NCBI GenBank assembly: GCA_965226095.1
Contig: OZ245336.1
Coordinates: forward strand, 744,001-808,000
From: JANQSP01 sp965226095
GTDB lineage: Bacteria > Bdellovibrionota > Bdellovibrionia > Bdellovibrionales > UBA1609
Direction of reading: 5' to 3'
DNA: 64,000 nt
The notes under the pieces are model-generated. The model was not told the origin of the DNA and made no database searches. It was given only the letters and a program-made list of their open reading frames with translations. Below, in pieces: positions 42,050-51,989 of the stretch (the first letter of the stretch is position 1; each line of letters starts with the position of its first letter). Position numbers and translations under genes: made by a program.

Positions 42050-42208
42050 TCTCCATGTGTTATATGACTACTGCTTGTCAGTCAAATTCTGTGTGGCAGT
42101 TTGATGAATAACTTAAGGTACTGAGCTTAGAGGTTATTAGTGCTGATCTGCACAATCATTAAAATATCCATGACAAACAAAACTACAGGAATTAAGAAAG
42201 AGTGAATT

Positions 42209-45091
42209 ATGCCAACAATAAATCAAACATCTTTTGTACATCGTCATTTGGGATCCAATGAAGATGAAATAAACTCTATGCTTCAGGCATTGGGAGTTGG
42301 TAGTATGGACGATCTCATAAAGCAAACAGTGCCAGAGGAAGTCTTGAATATACAAAAACTAGAACTTCCACGTTCTTTAACAGAAGCCAAACTCATAGAA
42401 CATTTGCGTGGGAAAGCTGGCAAAAATAAAGTATTTAAAAACTATATTGGACAAGGATATTTTGAATGTTTACCTTTGTCGGTGACGAATCGAAATATTA
42501 TTAAAAACCCTGGGTGGTATACTTCTTATACCCCTTATCAGGCAGAATTGGCACAAGGTCGCCTGGAAGCTTTGTTAAATTTTCAGACAGTGGTTTCTGA
42601 TTTGACAGGAATGGACTTATCTAATGCTTCTTTGTTGGATGAGGCCAGTGCTTGTGCGGAAGCCATGACAATGGCTCTTAATATTCGCAATAATTCAGAA
42701 CAAGCTTGTTTATTTGTAGATGAAAATACATGGAACCAAACATTGGCTGTTTTGGAAACTCGTGCAAGTTCTTTAAACGTTAATATTAAAAAAGGTTCTA
42801 TATCCCATCTAAATTCTGAAAACGAGAAAGACTTTGAAAAAATATTTGCGGTGTTTTTTCAGTATCCTTTTGCAGATGGCTCCTTATCTGATTTGAGACC
42901 TATTTTCAAAGAACTAAAGAAAAGAAATATTTTAATTATAGTAGCTACCGATTTATTAGCTAATTGCTTGATCGAGCCTCCATCTGCATTAGGAGCGGAT
43001 ATTGTTATTGGTTCCGCCGGTAGATTGGGAATGCCTTTGATGTACGGCGGACCTCATGCCGCTTTTTTAGCGACTAAAAAGGAGTTTAGTCCATTTATTC
43101 CCGGTCGTATTGTTGGCGTCTCCAAGGATCGTGATAATAAAAAAGCTCTTCGATTGGCTTTACAAACGAGAGAACAACATATCAGAAGAGAAAGAGCCAC
43201 CAGTAATATTTGCACTTCCCAGGTGTTACCAGCTGTTTTGAATTCTATGTATGTTGTTTATCATGGTCCTGAAGGCTTAAAAAATATTGCTCTCTCCATT
43301 CATGAACAGGTGAAGTATTTATATAAAAATTTAAAAAAATTAAATGTGAATATTTTAAATTCTACTTTTTTTGATACTCTCACTATTCAATTAAGCTCGG
43401 AACAAAAAGATCAAATAAAAAAAATATCAGAAAGTAAAGGTGTTAATTTCGGCTACAGTACGGATCATAAAATAAATATCTCTGTGGGTGAGGGCAGAGG
43501 TGAAGAGGATATGGATGAATTGATTGAAATTTTTAAAATATGTAAAGGGAATAATCTAAGTTCACAAAGTGTTTCATCAAATAAAAAAAATGAAACGATT
43601 GGCATTCCTGAATCTCTTAAGCGAAAAAGTTCTTTTTTAGAACATCCTGTTTTTAACAGTTATCACTCAGAAACAAAGTTGATACGTTACATTCATCATT
43701 TACAAAGTAAGGATTTGTCTCTAGTGCATTCCATGATTCCATTAGGTTCTTGCACAATGAAACTCAATGCTACAACAGAACTGCAATCTATGACCTGGAA
43801 AGCTTTTGCTGATATTCATCCTTTTGCTCCTGTGGATCAAGTGGCAGGCAGTTTGGAAATTTTTAAAGAATTGGAAGATTTTTTATGTGAGATCACAGGT
43901 TTTTCTGCTGTTAGTCTGCAACCTAATGCCGGTTCACAAGGAGAGTATGCAGGTTTGATGGTATTTCGTAAATATCATGAACATATAGGTGAAGAGAACA
44001 GAAATGTTTGTCTTATTCCTGCTTCTGCTCATGGCACTAATCCGGCGAGTGCCAAGATGGCAGGATTAAAAGTGATTATTGTGAAATGTGATTCCTCAGG
44101 AGGAATTGATCTAAAGGATTTGCAAGAAAAAATAGAAAAAGTTTCTAAAAACCTTTCCTGTTTGATGCTGACCTATCCTTCCACTTGTGGAGTATTTGAA
44201 AAAAATATTCCTGAAATGTGTGAATGGGTTCATCAACATGGAGGTTTAATTTATTTTGATGGAGCTAATATGAATGCTTTGACCGGTCTTTGTCGTCCGG
44301 TTGATTTAGGTTTTGATGCCGGTCATCTGAATTTGCATAAAACCTTCTGTATTCCTCATGGAGGCGGTGGCCCGGGTTCCGGACCTCTTGGAGTTAATGA
44401 AAAGCTCAAACCTTTTCTCCCTTCGCATCCCTTTATAAATAAAAATTCTAAATGTTTGAGTGTATCTGCCACTGTGTATGGAAATCCAGGGGTTTTATCT
44501 ATTCCTTGGGCCTACATTCGTATGATGGGTTATGAGGGATTAAAGCGGGCTAGTCAGTTGGCGATATTGAATGCCAATTATATCGCCCATAGGTTGAAAG
44601 AATATTATAAAGTTCTTTATACCGGTCAAAATAACAGAGTGGCTCATGAGTGTATTATAGACTTTAGAAAATTTAAGTATTCCTGTGGTATTGAAGTTGT
44701 GGATATTGCTAAAAGATTGATGGATTATGGTTTTCATTCTCCTACCATGTCCTGGCCGGTGCCTGGGACATTAATGATTGAACCTACAGAAAGTGAAGAT
44801 AAAGGGGAAATAGACAAATTTTGTGAAGCAATGATTTCTATCCGAAAAGAAATTGCCGAAATTGAGAGTAAAAAACAATCATCCAAAAATAATTTATTAA
44901 AAAATGCTCCTCATACTGTTCAAAATCTTTGTCAGGAAGAGTGGAATTTTCCCTACTCTAAACAAAAAGCTTGTTTCCCTGTAAATTATCTATATAAGAA
45001 TAAATTCTGGCCATCTGTTTCCAGAATTGATGAAGCGTATGGAGATATTAATTTATTTTGTTCATGTCCGGCTATTGAATCGAACACTTAA
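42209..45091 (+). CDS. gcvP: Glycine dehydrogenase (decarboxylating), P-protein
   Basis: Pyridoxal-phosphate P-protein of the glycine cleavage system, releasing CO2 from glycine and passing the aminomethyl group to the H-protein. The 960 residues match the single-chain form (957 in E. coli) rather than the split gcvPA/gcvPB form. It starts with FVHRHLGSNEDEINSMLQAL and contains the cofactor-lysine motif LNLHKTFCIPHGGGGPGSGP near residue 710, then TLMIEPTESEDKGEIDKFC at the C-terminus. gcvT and gcvH are not adjacent. No glycine riboswitch was recognised in the 159-bp gap before it. lnt follows 6 bp after. Confidence 0.98.
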   Translation: MPTINQTSFVHRHLGSNEDEINSMLQALGVGSMDDLIKQTVPEEVLNIQKLELPRSLTEAKLIEHLRGKAGKNKVFKNYIGQGYFECLPLSVTNRNIIKNPGWYTSYTPYQAELAQGRLEALLNFQTVVSDLTGMDLSNASLLDEASACAEAMTMALNIRNNSEQACLFVDENTWNQTLAVLETRASSLNVNIKKGSISHLNSENEKDFEKIFAVFFQYPFADGSLSDLRPIFKELKKRNILIIVATDLLANCLIEPPSALGADIVIGSAGRLGMPLMYGGPHAAFLATKKEFSPFIPGRIVGVSKDRDNKKALRLALQTREQHIRRERATSNICTSQVLPAVLNSMYVVYHGPEGLKNIALSIHEQVKYLYKNLKKLNVNILNSTFFDTLTIQLSSEQKDQIKKISESKGVNFGYSTDHKINISVGEGRGEEDMDELIEIFKICKGNNLSSQSVSSNKKNETIGIPESLKRKSSFLEHPVFNSYHSETKLIRYIHHLQSKDLSLVHSMIPLGSCTMKLNATTELQSMTWKAFADIHPFAPVDQVAGSLEIFKELEDFLCEITGFSAVSLQPNAGSQGEYAGLMVFRKYHEHIGEENRNVCLIPASAHGTNPASAKMAGLKVIIVKCDSSGGIDLKDLQEKIEKVSKNLSCLMLTYPSTCGVFEKNIPEMCEWVHQHGGLIYFDGANMNALTGLCRPVDLGFDAGHLNLHKTFCIPHGGGGPGSGPLGVNEKLKPFLPSHPFINKNSKCLSVSATVYGNPGVLSIPWAYIRMMGYEGLKRASQLAILNANYIAHRLKEYYKVLYTGQNNRVAHECIIDFRKFKYSCGIEVVDIAKRLMDYGFHSPTMSWPVPGTLMIEPTESEDKGEIDKFCEAMISIRKEIAEIESKKQSSKNNLLKNAPHTVQNLCQEEWNFPYSKQKACFPVNYLYKNKFWPSVSRIDEAYGDINLFCSCPAIESNT

Positions 45092-45097
45092 TAGAGG

Positions 45098-46705
45098 GTG
45101 TATGTGTATAAATTGTTGAAATGGTGTAGATTTTATTCATTACCTATTTTATCTGCTATACTGGCTGTCACCAGCTTTATTCCTTTTTCCCCTTGGGCAA
45201 TATTTTTTTGTTATACTCCATTATGGTTTTTTGCTCTTCAACAAAAAAAATTAAAAACCTTATTGATAGGTGGTTGGTTATGTCAGTTTTTTATAACCTT
45301 TGGAGGTTTTAATTGGGTGATTTATACCATTAATGAATTTGGTGGTTTTTCACAGCCTCTGGCTATTTTATTTTTTTTAGGTTTTTGTTTATTTGCCAAC
45401 TTACATATTCCACTGTCTCTAGCTCTTTGGTTTTTGTCTAAAAAATATTTACAGCGTATTAGAGGATCATCTAAAGATTCTATTTTTATTTATCTGCTAT
45501 TGCCTGTGTACTCTGCTTTATGCATGGAATATTATCCAATGATTTTTGATTGGCATTTTGGTTATACTTGGTTTTTTGCTGATTTCCCGGCAGCTCAGAC
45601 AGCTGAGATATGGGGATTTTCTTTTATTAATACCTTAATTCTTTTTTCTTCTCTGCTTTTTTTATTTATGCTGAAAAATTTTTATTTAAAAAAACTTTTA
45701 ATATTGTCAGCTCTATGGTTACTTTGTTTTTTTAGCCTTCATTTTTGGGGTGAATACTTGCAGAAACGCTGGCCACAGCCAGATAGTACAGCAAAGGTGT
45801 TACTGGTTCAACCAGGTAGTGAAAATAGAGCAAAACTACAAAAAAAATACAGAAAAGATATTCGTCCAATTTTAATGGATAATTTAATTAAAGAAACAAG
45901 AAAACATTTTTCCACAAAAAAGAATTTTGCAAAAAATAAAATAGATTTTATTTTATGGCCAGAGAGTGCTTTCCCATATTTTATTAATTTAAAAGGTAGT
46001 ACCGGCAAGTCACTCATTAAAAAGTGGACGAATCGTTTTGATATCCCTTTAGCTCTGTCGGCTACTCAGATTAACAATAAACATGTTACAAATTCTTTTT
46101 TTATATTTAATAAAGACGGGACATTGGTGCAGTCCCCTTATAATAAAATGATTTTAATGGCTTTTGGGGAGTATCTGCCTGGGGAGAGTTGGTTGCCGCT
46201 TAACAATTGGCTTTCTTATTATGGTTCTTCTTTTCACAGAGGTGATGGAAACAACAAGATACAGACTTTAAATGGACTTAGGCTGGGGATACAAATTTGT
46301 TATGAAGGTTTGTTTGATAAGCTCACAAGAGACCTCAGTCAGGAGGGAGCTCATATTTTAATCAATGTGACTAATGATTCCTGGTATGGCAAATGGCAGG
46401 AACCTTGGCAGCATTTATACATGACTCTTGCGCGATCTATAGAGGTCAGACGTCCGATGATTCGCAGTACTTTGACCGGTTTGTCAGCAGTGATTTCTGC
46501 AAAAGGCCATATTTATCATATTTCTCAAATCAACCAACCGGAAAGTTGGATTCAGGAAGTTCCATATATTGCAGATACTGTAGATAACCAAACCATCTTT
46601 GCTTCTTGGGGATTTTATATCAATAAAACTTTGTTATGGCTTATAGTGATTTTATGTTTTTTGTATTGGCTTAAAAATTGTGTTTTTTCCTTTTCAATAA
46701 AGTAA
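45098..46705 (+). CDS. lnt: Apolipoprotein N-acyltransferase Lnt
   Basis: Inner-membrane enzyme adding the third acyl chain to lipoproteins. The 535-residue product has about six N-terminal membrane helices, a periplasmic nitrilase-like domain and a final helix. The catalytic triad is visible: Glu289 (WPESAFP), Lys350 (YNKMILMAFGEYLP) and Cys401 (QICYEG). GTG at 45098 is the first in-frame start; another GTG at 45104 is better spaced from the AGAGGG site, so the true start may be two codons later. It follows gcvP by 6 bp. Lnt fits the many predicted lipoproteins encoded nearby and indicates a diderm envelope. Confidence 0.95.
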   Translation: MYVYKLLKWCRFYSLPILSAILAVTSFIPFSPWAIFFCYTPLWFFALQQKKLKTLLIGGWLCQFFITFGGFNWVIYTINEFGGFSQPLAILFFLGFCLFANLHIPLSLALWFLSKKYLQRIRGSSKDSIFIYLLLPVYSALCMEYYPMIFDWHFGYTWFFADFPAAQTAEIWGFSFINTLILFSSLLFLFMLKNFYLKKLLILSALWLLCFFSLHFWGEYLQKRWPQPDSTAKVLLVQPGSENRAKLQKKYRKDIRPILMDNLIKETRKHFSTKKNFAKNKIDFILWPESAFPYFINLKGSTGKSLIKKWTNRFDIPLALSATQINNKHVTNSFFIFNKDGTLVQSPYNKMILMAFGEYLPGESWLPLNNWLSYYGSSFHRGDGNNKIQTLNGLRLGIQICYEGLFDKLTRDLSQEGAHILINVTNDSWYGKWQEPWQHLYMTLARSIEVRRPMIRSTLTGLSAVISAKGHIYHISQINQPESWIQEVPYIADTVDNQTIFASWGFYINKTLLWLIVILCFLYWLKNCVFSFSIK

Positions 46706-46776
46706 AAAATACTGGACTTAAGGCCACCGGCTTATCTTTATTAAATATTGTAAAACCACTATCCGATAATTATTTT

Positions 46777-47577
46777 ATGAATATTATTAGACTGAATATT
46801 ATCTTTCTACTGTTTTTTATTGCCTGTTCAGCTCAGCATATGAATCTATCTTTGGACTCTACAGTTCCTATGTGGACAGATCAAACACAAGCTTATTGTA
46901 ACAAATTTAATCTAAACGGTTTTAATGGCATGATTACTTCTTATTTTGATACTGAGGAAAACAAATTTAATCCCAATAAAGCCAGATTGTTTTTATTGGA
47001 AATTCCTTATGAATTTAACTATCCAGATAGTAATTATATTCAATTACATTCTTTTTATGTGAAGAACAATAGAGAGGAATACAATTCCTCTCCAGTGTCT
47101 ATAGAACTTTTTAATGATCAGGCTTTCAGAGTGAAGGATGTGGTTACTGCTATTGGTCATGATCTATTGGAAGATCTCGATCAACCTATCGAAGCATTCC
47201 TGCAGACATACAGTTTTATTTTGCAGGATGTAGATGGATGGCAAGGCTTATCTCTATCTGTATTTGACTCCATGAACAAACCCTTAGCCACTACAAAAGT
47301 ACTCATCCCTCCTTTTTCAGCTCATCCGGATTTATTTTTCACACAAAATCATAGCGAACGACTGCTATTTGAATTACATCCCTTTTCAAAAATTTCTAAT
47401 GTCAATAATAATGAGATGGCATTTTATGAAAAAGCAATAGATATATGTGATAATGCTCCAGTTGATTTGGATATGCCTCTTGCAAGAAATGCACAATCAC
47501 CAAACAGAGGTGAGAGGGATAGAAATTCTGATGATCCTTTACAACAACTCATGCAGGACCTTTCTATACTTGAATAG
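46777..47577 (+). CDS. Predicted lipoprotein of unknown function
   Basis: 266 residues from the ATG at 46777. The frame is open back to 46678 inside the end of lnt, but the later ATG starts a type II signal peptide (MNIIRLNIIFLLFFIACS) with the lipobox Cys at residue 17. The mature part is acidic and mixed alpha/beta, with FNPNKARLFLLEIPYEFNYP and ILQDVDGWQGLSLSVFDSMN among its segments, and a polar C-terminus. No family is recognised. It lies 71 bp after lnt on the same strand and is followed by a likely terminator at 47650. Confidence 0.7.
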   Translation: MNIIRLNIIFLLFFIACSAQHMNLSLDSTVPMWTDQTQAYCNKFNLNGFNGMITSYFDTEENKFNPNKARLFLLEIPYEFNYPDSNYIQLHSFYVKNNREEYNSSPVSIELFNDQAFRVKDVVTAIGHDLLEDLDQPIEAFLQTYSFILQDVDGWQGLSLSVFDSMNKPLATTKVLIPPFSAHPDLFFTQNHSERLLFELHPFSKISNVNNNEMAFYEKAIDICDNAPVDLDMPLARNAQSPNRGERDRNSDDPLQQLMQDLSILE

Positions 47578-47649
47578 TTTAATACTTTAAGAGTTTAATA
47601 CTTTGTATCAAACTCTATACGAACAGTGTTCAAAAAATAAAACAGATAT

Positions 47650-47693
47650 AAGTCCAGTGTCATAATATTTCATCTGGACTTGATTGTTTTTTT
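47650..47693 (+). terminator. Intrinsic terminator after the lipoprotein gene
   Basis: An 8-bp stem AAGTCCAG/CTGGACTT with a 16-base loop is followed after GATTG by seven T residues. It lies 72 bp past the lipoprotein stop. Confidence 0.6.
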
Positions 47694-47749
47694 AAAATGC
47701 CATTAATTAAAATACATACACTTTATAATTTCACGGAGGAATTATATTC

Positions 47750-48067
47750 ATGTTGGAAATCAGACAAAAAGATTTAACAGAAATTGAATTACTCTTGAAT
47801 CAATCTATAAAAGGTTATCATTGTTTATTTGATCATAAAAAGGTGGCTCAGATTCTTAAGACACCTACAGAAAATATGGATCTCTTTAACAAACAAAATG
47901 TCAATCGTATCCAAAGTCTTTTGGCTGGTTTATTGTCCAAAAAATCTTTTTATCAAAAACAATCTTATCTTAATTCTTTAGATACATATAATTTTGAGTT
48001 ATTAGTGCGTACTTATTTTCATATTGTGGATAGTACTGTTTTGGCTTCTCTAAAAGCGACTCACTGA
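47750..48067 (+). CDS. Small helical protein of unknown function
   Basis: 105 residues with a good ribosome site (CGGAGGAATT) before the ATG. It is predicted mostly helical, with Leu-rich segments (TEIELLLNQSIKGYHCLF; VNRIQSLLAGLLSKKSFYQK) and no signal peptide, so it is likely cytosolic. No family is recognised. Its last 18 bp overlap tail-to-tail with the opposite-strand gene ending at 48050. Confidence 0.65.
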   Translation: MLEIRQKDLTEIELLLNQSIKGYHCLFDHKKVAQILKTPTENMDLFNKQNVNRIQSLLAGLLSKKSFYQKQSYLNSLDTYNFELLVRTYFHIVDSTVLASLKATH

Positions 48068-48256
48068 ATTTGAATTTTCCAATACATTATGTATTTCTGC
48101 AATCATAAAACTCAAACGTTCTACACGATCTTTTAGTAAAGAAACATTTTGTTTTAAAATTTGCAGACTTTTATGTTCTGAGTTTTTTGTGATCAATGAG
48201 AATAATTGATTTTCCTCAGCAGTGTCGTGTTTTTGAAAATGGTGTCTTGCGCTCAT
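48050..48256 (-). CDS. Small coiled-coil protein of unknown function
   Basis: 68 residues, probably a short coiled coil (LQILKQNVSLLKDRVERLSF and IAEIHNVLENSNS). CAGGA stands 7 bases before the ATG. No family is recognised. It could be a spurious frame, but its regular heptads and ribosome site favour a real gene. Confidence 0.5.
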   Translation of the reverse strand: MSARHHFQKHDTAEENQLFSLITKNSEHKSLQILKQNVSLLKDRVERLSFMIAEIHNVLENSNSVSRF

Positions 48257-48333
48257 TTTGTATTCCTGTTTCTACTTTAGTTCTTCGGCAATACACTGGA
48301 AAAGCTTAAATTATGTTGATTTTTTACATGAGT

Positions 48334-49167
48334 TTACAGGTAATTGCAACTCATGTAACTTAACTCTGTATTGCTAATCTCTCTACGAACCATTCCTCTC
48401 TTCAATTGTGGATTCATAATACTATCGGATATATGAGAATATTCAATATGTACCAATCCAGCTAAATGTCCTAGTTCATGTATGGCCAGGCTGATAAAGT
48501 CTATTTCATGGCTTCCAATTGTCAACTCACGATCCGGACTACGGTCTTCTGTTGTTTGCCAAAAGAACAGTATTTTTAACAGAGGTTTAAATATCTCCAA
48601 TAGACGATTCCAAAAAGAGTCAGTAGTAGAGCTGGCTAAAGAGCGTGATTGAGTTAATCGAGATATTGGCGTATATGCTATGTAATCAAATGAGTTGTCT
48701 TCATAGAAATAATCATGATCAATATTATTTATTGTAATATCTGCATCGTAAATATTGCCTCCAAATTTATTGCGAATCTGGGTGGTGCCTTGCTGTTTGT
48801 GGTTTAGCAATTTCATATTATTGTCTATAAAAACCATGTTGATGCCATCTCCTGAACGATCAGGGGCGCTTTGTTCAATTGAGCCCATTAATTCAAAAAG
48901 AGCTCCTTTGCCAGAGTGGTAATGCCAGGAATTGTTCCATATATCTATAGCATATTTCATATTTTTGTTAGTTGTTTCTGTAGTGCTATTGTGAATGTAG
49001 ACAGGGATCGGTAGGCTTTTCCATTTAATTACATAACCTCGATCCAGACGAAAGTAGCAGTCATTTCGTTCATTACCTTCAATAGTGGGAATACCACCGC
49101 CTAATTCGGAAGAAGGACCACAGGAACATAAATAGAGTAATAATGGAACAATAAAATATAATTTCAT
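48334..49167 (-). CDS. Lipoprotein zinc metalloprotease, metzincin/matrixin-like
   Basis: 277-residue predicted lipoprotein with a type II signal peptide (lipobox LCSC, Cys16). The zinc site HELGHLAGLVH (His230, Glu231, His234, His240) is the extended metzincin HExxHxxGxxH, and SIMNP ten residues on provides the Met-turn (Met251). The N-terminal half has the strand and helix pattern of matrixin-like proteases (IPVYIHNS...AIDIWNNS). All catalytic residues look intact, so it is probably an active envelope-anchored or surface protease. About 45 residues (near 170-205) between the core strand and the zinc helix form an insertion with a hydrophobic stretch. The target is unknown. Confidence 0.82.
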   Translation of the reverse strand: MKLYFIVPLLLYLCSCGPSSELGGGIPTIEGNERNDCYFRLDRGYVIKWKSLPIPVYIHNSTTETTNKNMKYAIDIWNNSWHYHSGKGALFELMGSIEQSAPDRSGDGINMVFIDNNMKLLNHKQQGTTQIRNKFGGNIYDADITINNIDHDYFYEDNSFDYIAYTPISRLTQSRSLASSTTDSFWNRLLEIFKPLLKILFFWQTTEDRSPDRELTIGSHEIDFISLAIHELGHLAGLVHIEYSHISDSIMNPQLKRGMVRREISNTELSYMSCNYL

Positions 49168-49242
49168 ATTTTATCTTTTCGGTAAAAGAAGAGTATTTTT
49201 TAAATGAAATAAAAGATGTTTTTTTAGATAAGGGGTGAAGAA

Positions 49243-50199
49243 TTATTGAACATGCATGGCCAGCAAAAGGCCATTGTTATCCATAAATACGGCAACTGTG
49301 GCTACAGAAGAGCCCCTCTTTTTCAGGGTATAGGTATTCATTTGGGCAATGGAAAAACCATTTTCTTGCAGAGTTTCTTCTATTTTGGCTATATAAGAAT
49401 TTTGTTGTTTATATAGTTCAAGGGTTTCCATTCCATCTCGGTTTTCTTTTTGGATACTTTCGTGTGTGGGAAATAAAGAACTATAATCTCTAATAATATT
49501 TTCTACCCTATCAAAATTGGGCAAAGGTTCTTTTCCTTTTAAAATATTGAGATAATTTAATTTGCGCCTTCTCCATTTTACTTTGTATCTGGAGTTTAAT
49601 AATACATGAGAAAAATTGTCTCTTATACTTGGTTTTTTGCCCACACTGGCCAGTTTTCGCTGTCCACTCAACAGATGATATATTGTTTGTTCATTATCTT
49701 TTTTATAACGTTCAAACAATTTTTTCTTTTTCGTTTCTCTTTTTTCAGAAGCTAAGCCTCTTAATGAAGGATGTTCTGCAATGGGATGGCGAGCTTGTAG
49801 AGAACGATTTTCTTTTGTTTGATTAATATTTTTAATAAAAGGTAAAAGAGCTAAACACAAACATAAGGCAACTGCTGTTGGCCATACTGTATGCCAACTG
49901 GTTTTTTCTGTTTTTTTTGTTTCTGTGGCATCATAAATGATAGGATGATTTGGAGGGTTTTCTTTTTCAATTTGGAATTGTTTATGAGAAGTAATGGAAG
50001 TAACTTTTTCTGATTCTATGAATTTTTTTTGAAGTTTTGTTTCTTCAGTTGAGTTGCTTTTTTTTTCCATTTGTATAGGTTGACGATTTGTGTTTTTGTT
50101 GAAATCATCTGATTTCTTTTTTGGATTCTTGGAATTTTGGTTTTTTTTCCAAAATTCAGTGTTTGTTCTATTAATTAAATTATCAGATTTAGAAGGCAT
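49243..50199 (-). CDS. Single-pass membrane protein of unknown function
   Basis: 318 residues. The first 105 are very polar and Lys/Asn/Gln-rich, probably disordered and cytoplasmic. One membrane segment follows (WPTAVALCLCLALLPFI, about 109-125), and then a basic region that should lie outside the inner membrane, ending with a compact C-terminal domain (IEETLQENGFSIAQMNTYTL...VAVFMDNNGLLLAMHVQ). The layout resembles envelope anchor or linker proteins, but no family is recognised. AAGGA precedes the ATG. Co-directional with the metalloprotease gene 75 bp downstream. Confidence 0.65.
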   Translation of the reverse strand: MPSKSDNLINRTNTEFWKKNQNSKNPKKKSDDFNKNTNRQPIQMEKKSNSTEETKLQKKFIESEKVTSITSHKQFQIEKENPPNHPIIYDATETKKTEKTSWHTVWPTAVALCLCLALLPFIKNINQTKENRSLQARHPIAEHPSLRGLASEKRETKKKKLFERYKKDNEQTIYHLLSGQRKLASVGKKPSIRDNFSHVLLNSRYKVKWRRRKLNYLNILKGKEPLPNFDRVENIIRDYSSLFPTHESIQKENRDGMETLELYKQQNSYIAKIEETLQENGFSIAQMNTYTLKKRGSSVATVAVFMDNNGLLLAMHVQ

Positions 50200-50384
50200 A
50201 AAAAAATCCTTTTTTATAAATCCTGGTTTGTATCAGTGATTTATTTTACACATATATCGGCTAAAGACAGATAAATATTTAACTTATCTGGACTTTAGTA
50301 AAATCTTTAATTTTAAAGGGTCGTGAATTGTTTGATTCACTTTATGTGAATTAAGTTTAAGCTATCAATTTCCGATAAGTTGAA

Positions 50385-51449
50385 ATGTGTCTTTTTAAAA
50401 AATGGTTTTTATTTTTTATTTTAATGGGGTTTTCCCATCTGGGTTTATCAGAGGTTTCAGCCTTAGAGGACTTGGATGAGGAATTAAATAGATTTGATGA
50501 TTTATTAGAAAGTGAGGCATCTTTAAAGAGTGCTTCTGATCCTTCTTCACAGGGAAAAGCCATCGATCGCAATGACAATTTAGAGCAAAATACCTCCTCC
50601 TCTCTCATCGTATTAGCTCATGCTTATCAACAAAAAAAGGATTATAAAAACGCCGTTAGAGTATTAAGAAAGCTAAAGGATAAAGAGATCAAGGACTTGA
50701 AAGTACTCATGGAACTGGCTCAGGCTTTTAGTAGTATTTACTTTAAAACCGGTGATTTTACACATAGAGAGGATAGTGTTGCGCTATTAAATCAGATTCT
50801 GGATCAGAAAGATAAGAAATATAATGAATCAGCTCAGCTGGAAATGCTCAAGCTTTTGAAATTTAAGGCAGATGGAGGAGATAATAATTATGCTATTCTA
50901 CAATTAGTGCAAAAACTAATTAGGGAATTCGGGGAAAAACCTCACTATATTAGTGATTTATGTAAGTATTTACATTTAAATGAATTTCATAAAGAGAGTA
51001 TTTTTGCCTGTAGAAAGGCTATAAATAAAAATCCAGAGGGACCCCATAATTATATCTATTATGCCTGGAGCTTTAAAGATAATAAAAAAACAGAAAATCA
51101 CCTGAAATCAGCCAGCAAAAAATTTCAGGAATCCTACTTTGTACAACTTCAGACGGGTGGATTTTATCTTAAACAGGAAGACTATGTTCAGGCGCTTCCT
51201 TATTATGAGCAAGCTGTATCTATTAATCCTGATTCTTTCGAAGCTCAAGTTGGACTGGCTCGCTCCTTTTTCCATACTAATGAGGAAGTAAAATCTTACA
51301 AATATTTCTTAAAAGCCTGTAAGTTGAATAAAACAGACACATTATGGCGTTTTAAACAGGCAAAATCCATACTGAATCAAAGAAGCAAGTTCAAATTAGC
51401 TAGTCAATTTGAGAATGGCATTACCAAATGCTTTTTAAATACAAAATAA
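50385..51449 (+). CDS. Exported TPR-repeat protein
   Basis: 354 residues with a signal peptide (LFKKWFLFFILMGFSHLGLS). Tetratricopeptide-type helical pairs occur near residues 70-120 (VLAHAYQQKKDYKNAVRVLR) and strongly near 255-320 (GGFYLKQEDYVQALPYYEQA, then VSINPDSFEAQVGLARSFFH). TPR domains bind protein partners, here probably in the periplasm, often in envelope or motility complexes. The partner is unknown. No strong ribosome site is seen. It is followed 65 bp later by the Fis-type regulator on the same strand. Confidence 0.78.
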   Translation: MCLFKKWFLFFILMGFSHLGLSEVSALEDLDEELNRFDDLLESEASLKSASDPSSQGKAIDRNDNLEQNTSSSLIVLAHAYQQKKDYKNAVRVLRKLKDKEIKDLKVLMELAQAFSSIYFKTGDFTHREDSVALLNQILDQKDKKYNESAQLEMLKLLKFKADGGDNNYAILQLVQKLIREFGEKPHYISDLCKYLHLNEFHKESIFACRKAINKNPEGPHNYIYYAWSFKDNKKTENHLKSASKKFQESYFVQLQTGGFYLKQEDYVQALPYYEQAVSINPDSFEAQVGLARSFFHTNEEVKSYKYFLKACKLNKTDTLWRFKQAKSILNQRSKFKLASQFENGITKCFLNTK

Positions 51450-51514
51450 TGATTTTTTTATTTAATTTTTTTAAAAATTTACCGATATAATAATTTATTC
51501 ATAAGGAGATAGTA

Positions 51515-51934
51515 ATGAGTAAAATTATCTTTGTTGGTGATAGCCAGATTGATATTGAGTTTGTAAAGACTTTTGCACAGAATAATAAGTACGAAGTAGA
51601 ATATTATTCCAATGAGGAGTGGGACAAACAAATACATAATAAAATACTGCCGCAATCTAATGATCATAGAAACGAGTTACAAACAACTGACAATATGATT
51701 CATTTCTCTTCTGTTAAAAATACAGTTTTTAACAGTATGGAGGATATGAAAATAGATGCTATTAAAAAAGCTCTTATTATATCCAATGGTAATGCTTCTA
51801 AAGCAGCGGGGATGTTGAAGATAGGGAGAGCCACTCTTTATAGAAAGATCAAACAATTGGATTTTGATCTGGAAGCTTTGCGGAAAATTTCTGCTGAACA
51901 AAATAGTCGTTCAGTTTTGAAAAAGAGCGCTTGA
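51515..51934 (+). CDS. Fis-type HTH regulator
   Basis: 139 residues. The C-terminal part (about 85-125) is a Fis/NtrC-type helix-turn-helix: IKKALIISNGNASKAAGMLK then IGRATLYRKIKQ, with the conserved N-(A/G)-S-K-A-A and R-A-T-L-Y-R-K. The N-terminal region starts like a receiver or response-regulator strand (KIIFVGDSQIDIEFVKTFAQ) but is too short for a full receiver and lacks a recognisable phosphorylation pocket. It may be a shortened NtrC-family descendant without the sigma-54 ATPase domain. AAGGAGA precedes the ATG. It may control neighbouring envelope genes, which is an inference from position only. Confidence 0.82.
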   Translation: MSKIIFVGDSQIDIEFVKTFAQNNKYEVEYYSNEEWDKQIHNKILPQSNDHRNELQTTDNMIHFSSVKNTVFNSMEDMKIDAIKKALIISNGNASKAAGMLKIGRATLYRKIKQLDFDLEALRKISAEQNSRSVLKKSA

Positions 51935-51989
51935 TCAAATTTTAGATTATTCTTGTAGTTAATGATGGGACATAGTATTTCATAGTACT

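Noticed and set aside
7994..42148. An exact 15-mer TTATTAGTGCTGATC at 7994-8008 and 42134-42148, both in divergent intergenic regions
   Set aside because: In an AT-rich 64-kb window a few shared 15-mers are expected by chance, and no palindrome or third copy was found.
42050..42208. Possible glycine riboswitch ahead of gcvP
   Set aside because: The conserved purine-rich core elements of glycine riboswitches were not seen.
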